Assembly (NCBI GenBank): GCA_028291125.1
Contig: JAQGIN010000060.1
Span: 1-7,244 of the forward strand
Source: Caulobacter sp.
GTDB lineage: Bacteria > Pseudomonadota > Alphaproteobacteria > Caulobacterales > Caulobacteraceae
DNA: 7,244 bases
Direction: 5' to 3'
In this document: positions 1 to 5,087 of the stretch, one piece after another
How positions within the stretch are numbered: position 1 is the stretch's first letter
Layout: each line of letters opens with the position of its first letter
The notes under the pieces: generated by a model
What the model was told of the DNA's origin: nothing
The model's database searches: none
What the model saw: the letters and a program-made list of their open reading frames with translations, nothing else
Program-made: the position numbers and the translations under genes

Positions 1-1
1 G

Positions 2-121
2 CCCAGCTGGTCGATGCACAGCGGCGTGGGCACCGCCAACTACCGCTTCGTCTGGTCGATGGGCGGCGAGAACCTGGACTTCGACGACATGGACACCCTG
101 AGCTTGGCGCAGCTGCGCTGA
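2..121 (+). CDS. C-terminal end of an unidentified protein (5' truncated)
   Basis: An open frame enters from the left edge and ends at TGA 119-121, giving 39 residues. The tail contains MHSGVGTANYRFVWSMGG and ends DMDTLSLAQLR. I do not recognise the family. The dense aromatic and acidic residues look like the end of a folded enzyme rather than a disordered tail. The next gene, an exported GH105 hydrolase, starts 43 bp downstream on the same strand with its own ribosome binding site, so this is probably the upstream member of the same polysaccharide-degradation operon. A role in that pathway (for example an esterase or another glycosidase) is inferred from position only. That it is coding is supported by GC-rich third positions and by a stop placed just before the next gene's ribosome binding site. 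Confidence 0.7.
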   Translation, partial: PSWSMHSGVGTANYRFVWSMGGENLDFDDMDTLSLAQLR

Positions 122-164
122 GCGGCCAGCCGACAAGAAACGAACGACCGACCTGGGAGACGAG

Positions 165-1358
165 ATGATGCTGCGACGCCTATTAGGAGCCCTGCTGGCG
201 ACGGCGGCCGTGCTGGCCCCGTTGTCGGCCGGCGCGGCGACGCCGGCCAAGCCCGTGGCCGCCGTGAAGGCCCAGGCCCAGGCCCTGGCCGTCGGCGCCC
301 AGGTGGCCGACTGGCAGCTGAGCCATCTGGACAATTTCGACTACATCCCCGCCTCGCAGTTCCGGCGCGACACCGAGGCGCCGCGCGACTGGATCCAGGC
401 GGCCTTCTATATTGGCCTGGCCGCCTTCACCGACGCCGCCAAGCAGCCGAAATACGCCGAGGCGATCCTGGCCCACGGCCAGGCCGAGGGCTGGGGCTTC
501 GACGCCCGCCCGCGCCACGCCGACGCCGACGCCACCGGGGCGGTCTGGGTGTGGGCGGCGGCCCGCACCCACGACCCCGCCAAGCTGGTCCCGATCCGGG
601 CGCGGTTCGACGCGGTCCTGGCCGCGCCGTCGACGGTGTCGCTGGCCTTCGAGACGCCGCCGGGCGCCCCGAGCTGCCAGACCCGCTGGTGCTGGAGCGA
701 CGCCTTGTTCATGGCCCCGCCGGCCTGGATCGCCCTGTCCAAGCAAACCGGCGACCCGCGCTACCTGGCCCAGGCCGACCGCGAATATTGGGCGACCAGC
801 GACTATCTCTACGACCCGACGGACCACCTCTATTTCCGCGACAGCCGGTTCATCACCAAGCGCAGCGAGGCGGGCCAGAAGATCTTCTGGGGTCGCGGCA
901 ACGGCTGGGTGTTCGCCGGCTTGGCGCGGATCCTCGGTGATCTGCCCAAGGACCATCCCAGCCGCCCGCGCTACGAGGCGCAGTTCAAGCAGATGGCGGC
1001 CAAGATCGTCACCCTGCAGGGCGAGCGAGGTTATTGGCCGGTGTCGCTGCTGGAACCGCAGGCCACGCCCGAGACCAGCGGCACCGGGTTCTTCGTCTAT
1101 GGCCTGGCCTGGGGCGTGAACCACGGCCTGCTGCCGGCCGCGCGCTACCGCCCGGCGGTGGATCGCGGCTGGGCCGCCCTGACCGCCGCCGTCGAGTCCG
1201 ATGGCAGGCTGGGCTGGGTGCAGCGGGTGGGCGCCGCGCCCGACCAGGTCGGCCCCGACGACACCCAGCTGTACGGCGTCGGGGCCTTCCTGCTGGCGGC
1301 CAGCGAGGTCTCCAGGCTGCCGCCCGCGCGCCCGTCCCGCGCCCGCCGTCCGGGCTAA
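165..1358 (+). CDS. Exported GH105-family unsaturated uronyl hydrolase
   Basis: Family members remove the 4,5-unsaturated uronic acid left at the non-reducing end of oligosaccharides by pectate or rhamnogalacturonan lyases, using water addition to the double bond. The 397-aa product starts with a signal peptide (about residues 1-25, with basic MMLRR then a Leu/Ala core), so it should act in the periplasm. The alpha/alpha-barrel region shows GH105 hallmarks: WCWSDALFMAPPAW from residue 175, where Asp179 is the likely catalytic acid by comparison with YteR; YWATSDYLYDP near 208; HLYFRDSRF near 221; FWGRGNGWVFAGLARIL near 241; and ETSGTGFFVYGLAWG near 303. Length is usual for the family. GGGAGA at 155-160 is the ribosome binding site, and ATG 165 or the adjacent ATG 168 could serve. 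DUF4861 follows after 36 bp. The family call is firm; the exact substrate (rhamnogalacturonan, galacturonan or another uronide) is not visible in the sequence. Confidence 0.92.
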   Translation: MMLRRLLGALLATAAVLAPLSAGAATPAKPVAAVKAQAQALAVGAQVADWQLSHLDNFDYIPASQFRRDTEAPRDWIQAAFYIGLAAFTDAAKQPKYAEAILAHGQAEGWGFDARPRHADADATGAVWVWAAARTHDPAKLVPIRARFDAVLAAPSTVSLAFETPPGAPSCQTRWCWSDALFMAPPAWIALSKQTGDPRYLAQADREYWATSDYLYDPTDHLYFRDSRFITKRSEAGQKIFWGRGNGWVFAGLARILGDLPKDHPSRPRYEAQFKQMAAKIVTLQGERGYWPVSLLEPQATPETSGTGFFVYGLAWGVNHGLLPAARYRPAVDRGWAALTAAVESDGRLGWVQRVGAAPDQVGPDDTQLYGVGAFLLAASEVSRLPPARPSRARRPG

Positions 1359-1394
1359 ACTGGTCTTCAGCGCCGAGAAATGCGAGATCGTCCC

Positions 1395-2768
1395 ATGTCC
1401 AAAGTCCTCCTGCCCCTCGCCCTGAGCCTCGCCCTGGCCGCCCCGACCCTGGCCTTGGCCCAGGCCGCCGCGCCCAAGCCGCACGCCGAATTCCAGCTGC
1501 CCAAACCCGACGCCGAGGGCCAGAAGCCGCGCGCCGTGGTCACCCTGGCGCCGTACCGCTACGACGACATCCTGTGGGAGAACGACCGCACCGCCCACCG
1601 CATCTACGGCGCGGCCCTGGAGGCGGCCGAGCCGCCCTCGACCTCGGGCGTCGACGCCTGGGGCAAGAAGGTGCGCTGGCCCTATATGGACCGCCAGCTG
1701 CGCACCGGCGACCAGCACGCCGACCATGGCGAAGGCCTGGACTTCTACGACGTCGGCGCCGGACGCGGCGCCGGCGGCCTGGGCGTCTGGCACGACAACA
1801 AGCTGTGGACCTCGCGCAACTGGAAGCGCTGGAAGGTGCTGCAAAGCGGCGGCGACACAGCCTCGTTCAGCGTCGACTACGCGCCATGGCCGGTGGACGT
1901 CGATCGCAAGGTCTGGGAGACGCGCACCTTCACCCTGCCGCTGGGCAGCAACTTCACGCGCATGGTCTCGACCATAAGCTCCGACAAGCCCGGGCCGCTG
2001 ATCGTCGGCATCGGCATCAGCAAGCGCAAGCGGGCCAGCGGGTCGGGAACTTTCACCAAGGACCTGGCCCCGGGCCGGGTGTCGTTCTGGGAGCCGACCG
2101 ATCCCGACAAGGGCGCGATGGCCATAGCCCTGATGGTCGATCCCAAGGCCCTGGTCGAGGTGCGCCAGGATTTCGACAACTACCTGGTCCTGATCCGGGT
2201 CGAGCCCGGCAAGCCGTTCGTCTACTATATGGGCGCGGCCTGGGACCGCGGGCTCGACTTCCACGACCGGGCCGGCTGGGAGGCCTATGTGAAGGCCCAG
2301 GCGCCGGACTTCGATCCGGGGCCGGCGGCGCCAGCGCCCCAGCCCGTCGCGGCCAAGGCCCGGATCGGTCTGGACCTATCGATCAAGCTGGCCCGCGGGG
2401 CCATCGAGGCCTGCCGGGCCCTGGGCCAGGCGGTCAGCGCCAGCGTCGTCGACAGCGACGGCGTGCCGGTGGTGGTGCTGCGCTCGGAAGACTCCGCCAA
2501 GGCCCCGGTCGCCGCGCCGCTCAAAGCAGCGACCGCGGCGGCCTTCGACGCGCCCGGATCGGCGATGGAGCCGCGGGAGGCCGCCGATCCGGCCTTCGCC
2601 CGCCTGATCGCCAGCCAGGCCGACCGCTACAACGCCCATGGCGGATCGCTGCCGCTGCACAAGGACGGCAAGGTCATCGGCGGCCTGGCCGTCGCCGACA
2701 CCCGGCACGACACCGCCGACACCTGCGCGCGCCAGGCGCTCGCCGCCTACGCCAAGGACCTGAACTAG
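1395..2768 (+). CDS. Exported DUF4861 protein fused to a GlcG/HbpS-like domain
   Basis: The product is 457 aa from ATG 1395; an in-frame ATG at 1380 would add five residues. I prefer 1395 because GCGAGA lies 7 bp upstream and the product then begins MSKVLLPLALSLALA, a normal signal peptide with likely cleavage at ALAQ near residue 23. Residues about 46-300 match DUF4861: RYDDILWENDRTAHRIYG near 55, SGVDAWGKKVRWP near 84, DHGEGLDFYDVGAGRG near 110 and GVWHDNKLWTSRNWKRWKVL near 130. DUF4861 occurs beside pectin-degradation enzymes, as here after GH105, but I know of no firmly established reaction. A Pro/Ala-rich linker (about 302-322) leads to residues 324-457, which resemble GlcG/HbpS (haem-degrading-like, DUF336): SASVVDSDGVPVVVLR near 348, then KAATAAAF, then a GGSLPLHKDGKVIGGLAVAD stretch near 416. 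GlcG/HbpS is normally a free-standing protein of about 140 aa, so the fusion is unusual. Domain assignments are from motif recall, without a profile search. Confidence 0.85.
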   Translation: MSKVLLPLALSLALAAPTLALAQAAAPKPHAEFQLPKPDAEGQKPRAVVTLAPYRYDDILWENDRTAHRIYGAALEAAEPPSTSGVDAWGKKVRWPYMDRQLRTGDQHADHGEGLDFYDVGAGRGAGGLGVWHDNKLWTSRNWKRWKVLQSGGDTASFSVDYAPWPVDVDRKVWETRTFTLPLGSNFTRMVSTISSDKPGPLIVGIGISKRKRASGSGTFTKDLAPGRVSFWEPTDPDKGAMAIALMVDPKALVEVRQDFDNYLVLIRVEPGKPFVYYMGAAWDRGLDFHDRAGWEAYVKAQAPDFDPGPAAPAPQPVAAKARIGLDLSIKLARGAIEACRALGQAVSASVVDSDGVPVVVLRSEDSAKAPVAAPLKAATAAAFDAPGSAMEPREAADPAFARLIASQADRYNAHGGSLPLHKDGKVIGGLAVADTRHDTADTCARQALAAYAKDLN

Positions 2769-2780
2769 GGCCCTCTCCGA

Positions 2781-3824
2781 TCAGTGGCCGTCGACGTCGA
2801 TCACCGCCTGGGCGAAGGCTCGCGGGGCTTCCTGCGGCAGGTTGTGGCCGACGCCGCCGCCGATCAGGCGGTGGCTGTATCGGCCCGCGAACTTCTTGGC
2901 GTAGGCCGCGGGTTCTGGATGCGGCGCGCCATTGGCGTCGCCCTCCAGGGTGATGGTCGGCACACTGATGATCGGGCCGGCCGCCAATCGCTTTTCCAGG
3001 GCGTCATATCGCGGCTCGCCGTCCGCCAACCCCAGCCGCCAGCGGTAATTGTGGATGACGATCGCCACGTGGTCGGGATTGTCCAAGGAGACGGCCGAGC
3101 GATCGAAGGTGGCGTCGTCGAAGCGCCATTGCGGCGAGGCGGTCCGCCAGATCAGCTTGGCGAAGTCGTGGCGGTTGGCCTCGTAGCCGAGCCGGCCGCG
3201 TTCGGTGGCGAAGTAGAATTGGTACCACCAGGCCAGCTCGGCCTTGGGCGGCAAGGGCGCCTGGTTGGCCGCCTGGCTGCCGATCAGATAGCCGCTGACC
3301 GAGACCATGGCCTTGCAGCGCTCGGGCCACAGCGCCGCGACGATATTGGCCGTGCGGGCGCCCCAGTCGAAGCCGGCGATCACCGCCCTGTCGATCTTCA
3401 GCGCGTCCATCAAGGCGATGACGTCCATCCCGAGGGCGGCCTGTTGGGCGTTGCGCATCGTGTCGCCCGACAGGAAGCGCGTCGTCCCGTGGCCGCGCAG
3501 ATGCGGCGCGATCACCCGGTAGCCCTTCGCCGCCAGCAGCGGGGCGACCTCGACGAAGGCGTGAATGTCGTAGGGCCAGCCGTGCAGCAGGATGACCGGA
3601 GGACCGTCGGCCGGGCCGAACTCGGCGTAGCCGATGTTCAGGACCCCGGCGTCGATCGACCTGAGGGGGCCGAACGTCGCGTTCGCCCCCGACTGGGTCG
3701 GGCGAGATTGGGCGTGCGCCGGCCCGAATCCGACGAACGGGGCGGCGGCCAGGGTCAGGGCCGCGGCGCCGAACAGCCGGCGGCGCGCGGGGTCGATGTC
3801 GTCGGACGTCTTGATCATGCCCAT
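2781..3824 (-). CDS. Tat-exported alpha/beta hydrolase, epoxide hydrolase/dehalogenase type
   Basis: A 347-aa alpha/beta-hydrolase with a twin-arginine signal: DPARRRLFGAAALTLAAA at 11-28, then cleavage likely after AHA at residue 38. The mature enzyme carries HGWP (81-84, oxyanion region), RGHGTT (110-115) and the nucleophile elbow GFDWGA (151-156). Asp153, not Ser, is the nucleophile, as in epoxide hydrolases, haloalkane dehalogenases and fluoroacetate dehalogenases. Asp296 (in TLEGDANG) and His326 (in GGVGHNLPQ) complete the triad, and Tyr260 (in IHNYRWRLGLA) in the cap region could be a ring-opening tyrosine. These features favour epoxide hydrolase-like chemistry, but the substrate is unknown. 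It lies 85 bp downstream of ohr on the same strand with no evident promoter of its own, so it is probably read through from the OhrR-controlled ohr promoter. It converges on the DUF4861 gene with 12 bp between stops. Confidence 0.88.
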   Translation of the reverse strand: MGMIKTSDDIDPARRRLFGAAALTLAAAPFVGFGPAHAQSRPTQSGANATFGPLRSIDAGVLNIGYAEFGPADGPPVILLHGWPYDIHAFVEVAPLLAAKGYRVIAPHLRGHGTTRFLSGDTMRNAQQAALGMDVIALMDALKIDRAVIAGFDWGARTANIVAALWPERCKAMVSVSGYLIGSQAANQAPLPPKAELAWWYQFYFATERGRLGYEANRHDFAKLIWRTASPQWRFDDATFDRSAVSLDNPDHVAIVIHNYRWRLGLADGEPRYDALEKRLAAGPIISVPTITLEGDANGAPHPEPAAYAKKFAGRYSHRLIGGGVGHNLPQEAPRAFAQAVIDVDGH

Positions 3825-3831
3825 CGGGGAA

Positions 3832-3837
3832 CTCCTT
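3832..3837 (-). promoter_or_regulatory. Ribosome binding site of the alpha/beta hydrolase
   Basis: On the minus strand this reads AAGGAG and lies 7 nt before ATG at 3824-3822. An in-frame ATG two codons further in (3818-3816) would be 13 nt away, so the upstream ATG is the better start. Confidence 0.75.
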
Positions 3838-3849
3838 GGATTGCTGAAA

Positions 3850-3904
3850 GGGCCGCCGGGAGGCGACCGGCCCGATCGCCACGGACCGGTCGTCTCCGCG
3901 ATCG
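3850..3904 (-). other. Overlapping inverted repeats between ohr and the hydrolase gene
   Basis: Three inverted repeats share this gap. S1 pairs 3873-3879 with 3898-3904 (7 bp). S2 pairs 3864-3870 with 3886-3892 (7 bp, CGACCGG/CCGGTCG). S3 pairs 3850-3855 with 3868-3873 (6 bp) and on the minus strand is followed by TTTC, a very short T-run. S2 overlaps S3 and interleaves with S1, so not all can form at once. S3 could be a weak or partial terminator that lowers hydrolase expression relative to ohr. In GC-rich DNA such pairings also arise by chance; no function is proven. Confidence 0.3.
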
Positions 3905-3909
3905 CGCCG

Positions 3910-4326
3910 CTAGACCAGGTTGATCACCACGTCGATATTGCCGCGGGTGGCCTTGGAATAGGGGCAGGTCTGGTGGGCGGCGTCGGTCAGGGCGCGGGCG
4001 ACCTCCGTGGCGAGACCCGGCAGGCTGACATTGAGGCGAGCCTGCAGGAAGTAGGCGCCGTCGCTGTTGACCAGGTCCACCTCGGCGTCGACGGCCAGAT
4101 CCACCGGCAGGGCGATCTTCAGCTGGCCGGCCGCCAGGCCCATCGCGCCGATGAAACAGGCCGACCAGCCGGCGGCTAACAGTTGCTCGGGATTGGCGCC
4201 GGCGCCCGGACCGCCGGGCGAGGACAGCTTGATGTCCAGGCGGCCGTCGGCGCTGCGCGACTGGCCGTCGCGACCGCCCGTGGTGTGGGTCTTGCCGGTG
4301 TAGAGAACTTTTGGGGTCGTGGTCAT
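3910..4326 (-). CDS. ohr: Ohr organic hydroperoxide reductase (OsmC/Ohr family)
   Basis: Ohr is a cytoplasmic, dimeric, thiol-dependent peroxidase that reduces organic and lipid hydroperoxides to alcohols, usually recycled by lipoylated proteins. The 138-aa product has the usual Ohr length, beginning MTTTPKVLYTGKTHTTGGRDG. Expected catalytic residues are present: Arg19 in GGRDG, Glu47 in GANPEQLLAAGWSACF, the peroxidatic Cys57 in WSACF, and the resolving Cys121 in TCPYSKATRGN. The Ohr-type N-terminus and the TCPYSKATRGN motif place it with Ohr rather than OsmC. The start ATG (4326-4324) has AGGAA on the minus strand at 4338-4334, 7 nt upstream. It is divergent from ohrR across a region with operator-like palindromes, the classical arrangement for repression by OhrR that is relieved by organic peroxides. 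The Tat-exported hydrolase follows on the same strand. Confidence 0.95.
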   Translation of the reverse strand: MTTTPKVLYTGKTHTTGGRDGQSRSADGRLDIKLSSPGGPGAGANPEQLLAAGWSACFIGAMGLAAGQLKIALPVDLAVDAEVDLVNSDGAYFLQARLNVSLPGLATEVARALTDAAHQTCPYSKATRGNIDVVINLV

Positions 4327-4361
4327 GGTGGGGTTCCTGGTTGGGGAGGGGTGTTACTCGG

Positions 4362-4381
4362 TTCCGATTTGATCGGATGCG
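4362..4381. promoter_or_regulatory. Operator-like site A (putative OhrR site at the ohr promoter)
   Basis: The core CCGATTTGATCGG (4364-4376) is a near-palindrome with CCGAT/ATCGG arms around three central bases. The 20-bp stretch starting TTCCGATT matches site B at 16 of 20 positions in direct orientation. It sits at the expected ohr transcription start, where a bound repressor would block initiation. OhrR binding is inferred from position and symmetry. The sequence is not the TACAATT-type box described for Xanthomonas and Bacillus OhrR. Confidence 0.6.
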
Positions 4382-4384
4382 ATG

Positions 4385-4412
4385 TAAATAGACGAGCCTC
4401 GGACGGTGTCAA
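4385..4412 (-). promoter_or_regulatory. ohr promoter, sigma70-like
   Basis: On the minus strand a perfect TTGACA -35 (4412-4407) is followed after 16 bp by TATTTA (4390-4385). The predicted start of transcription falls near 4378, within operator-like site A, and leaves a leader of about 50 nt before ohr. The -35 lies inside a GGTGT-CA-ACACC palindrome at 4405-4416, which may be coincidental. Confidence 0.65.
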
Positions 4413-4416
4413 CACC

Positions 4417-4444
4417 TTTCCGATTAAATCGCATCCGCTATATA
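4417..4444 (+). promoter_or_regulatory. ohrR promoter, weak -35
   Basis: TATATA at 4439-4444 is a good -10 in otherwise GC-rich DNA. The best -35 match at 16 bp spacing is TTTCCG (4417-4422), which is poor. Transcription would start near 4451, leaving a leader of about 20 nt before ohrR. Site B lies in the spacer. Confidence 0.5.
4418..4437. promoter_or_regulatory. Operator-like site B (putative OhrR site at the ohrR promoter)
   Basis: The core CGATT-A-AATCG (4421-4431) is a perfect odd palindrome. It lies between the putative -35 and -10 of ohrR and is offset 56 bp from site A. Its right flank, ATCGCATCCG (4428-4437), is also an exact inverted copy of CGGATGCGAT at 4374-4383 beside site A. 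It probably mediates ohrR autorepression; this is inferred from position. Confidence 0.6.
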
Positions 4445-4472
4445 TGTCTCGACAAGATCCTCGAGGACCCCG

Positions 4473-4934
4473 ATGAAACCCGCCGATCCGGCCGACCCCG
4501 CCAGCCCCAAGCTCGCCGACTTCCTGTGCTTCGCGATCTATTCGGCCAACCTCGCCTATGGGCGGGCCTACAAGCCGATCCTCGAGCAGCTCGGCCTGAC
4601 CTACACCCAGTACATCGCCATCGTGGCCCTGTGGGAGGAGGACAATCAGACCGTCAGCGGCCTGGGCGAGAAGCTGTTCCTCGAATCCAACACCTTGACG
4701 CCGATCCTCAAGAAGCTCGAGGTCATGGGCTATCTGCACCGCCAGCGCGATCCTACCGACGAGCGCCAGGTCCTGGTCAGCCTGACCGAGGCCGGCCGCC
4801 GCCTGCGGGAGAAGGGTCTGACCATGAACCTGGTCGAGGCCTCTGGCCTGTCGCCTGAGGACTTCCCCAAGATGCAGAAGGGCGTCGTCACCCTGCGTGA
4901 CAACCTGATCAAGGCCGCGCGCCGCAAGGCTTGA
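4473..4934 (+). CDS. ohrR: OhrR, MarR-family organic-peroxide-sensing repressor
   Basis: A 153-aa winged-helix regulator of the MarR family, divergent from ohr. The N-terminal helix LADFLCFAIYSANLAYGRAY (14-33) carries Cys19, matching the peroxide-reactive cysteine of OhrR, with Tyr29 and Tyr33 nearby in the position of the tyrosines that hold the reduced sensor. The DNA-binding region follows: TYTQYIAIVALWEE (43-56), the recognition-helix region LFLESNTLTPILKKLEVMGYL (69-89), and a wing with RQRDPTDERQVLVSLTEAG (90-108). Cys19 is the only cysteine in the protein, so it would be a one-Cys sensor (like Bacillus subtilis OhrR) rather than a two-Cys sensor (like Xanthomonas OhrR). GAGGA at 4463-4467 sits 5 nt before the ATG. 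It should repress ohr and itself via sites A and B until oxidised. Confidence 0.93.
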   Translation: MKPADPADPASPKLADFLCFAIYSANLAYGRAYKPILEQLGLTYTQYIAIVALWEEDNQTVSGLGEKLFLESNTLTPILKKLEVMGYLHRQRDPTDERQVLVSLTEAGRRLREKGLTMNLVEASGLSPEDFPKMQKGVVTLRDNLIKAARRKA

Positions 4935-4942
4935 CGGCGGGC

Positions 4943-4963
4943 GCCGCCCTACCGATAGGCGGC
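4943..4963 (+). terminator. Possible hairpin terminator after ohrR
   Basis: GCCGCC (4943-4948) pairs with GGCGGC (4958-4963), beginning 8 bp after the ohrR stop. Pairing can continue inward with TA/TA around a bulged C. There is no T-run after it, so it is at best a weak intrinsic terminator and may only protect the 3' end. Confidence 0.35.
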
Positions 4964-5015
4964 CGCGATCCTCGCCCCGTGTCATCTCGAAATATTTTGA
5001 AATCGAAGCGGCGTC

Positions 5016-5042
5016 TTCGACGTTTAAGACGTCGCATCTATA
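5016..5042 (+). promoter_or_regulatory. Candidate promoter and inverted repeat before the TonB-dependent receptor
   Basis: CGACGT-TTAAG-ACGTCG (5018-5034) is an inverted repeat with perfect 6-bp arms and a 5-bp centre. It overlaps a second inverted repeat, CGTCTT (5012-5017) with AAGACG (5026-5031). Just downstream, TCTATA (5037-5042) resembles a -10, with only a poor -35 (TTCGAC or nearby) at a short distance. An AT-rich patch (4988-5002, including AAATATTT) precedes it. The whole 4935-5087 gap otherwise holds only the hairpin after ohrR. A regulator binding the inverted repeat would cover the promoter; the regulator is unknown. Confidence 0.4.
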
Positions 5043-5076
5043 GGGCGGCTGCGCCGCATGCTGAGACCAACTCGCC

Positions 5077-5082
5077 GGGGGA
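5077..5082 (+). promoter_or_regulatory. Ribosome binding site supporting a GTG start
   Basis: GGGGGA lies 5 nt before GTG 5088, after which the protein reads (M)NKKLVLLSLL, a typical signal-peptide start. An in-frame ATG at 5058 would add ten residues including three arginines. It has only AGGGCGG (5042-5048) about 9 nt upstream, so GTG is preferred, not proven. Confidence 0.55.
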
Positions 5083-5087
5083 TATAC

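Noticed and set aside
183..2264. A 693-codon open frame on the minus strand across the GH105 and DUF4861 genes
   Set aside because: It is antisense to two genes with clear family motifs and signal peptides. Its translation is a low-complexity Gly/Arg/Ala/Val mix with no recognisable domain, as expected from stop-poor GC-rich DNA.
2767..2774. AGGGCCCT palindrome at the convergent junction as a bidirectional terminator
   Set aside because: Eight bases without a loop or T-run cannot form a stable terminator hairpin.
1034..2953. A 639-codon open frame on the plus strand in another phase
   Set aside because: It runs through the ends of three real genes in the wrong frame, is Arg/Gly/Pro-rich and has no domain.
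2784..3923. A 379-codon open frame on the plus strand opposite the alpha/beta hydrolase
   Set aside because: The minus-strand protein has a Tat signal and a full catalytic set; the plus-strand frame is Arg/Gly/Val-rich without motifs.
4405..4416. Palindrome GGTGT-CA-ACACC as a third operator
   Set aside because: It coincides with the perfect -35 TTGACA of ohr and does not share the CGATT/AATCG core of the other two sites.
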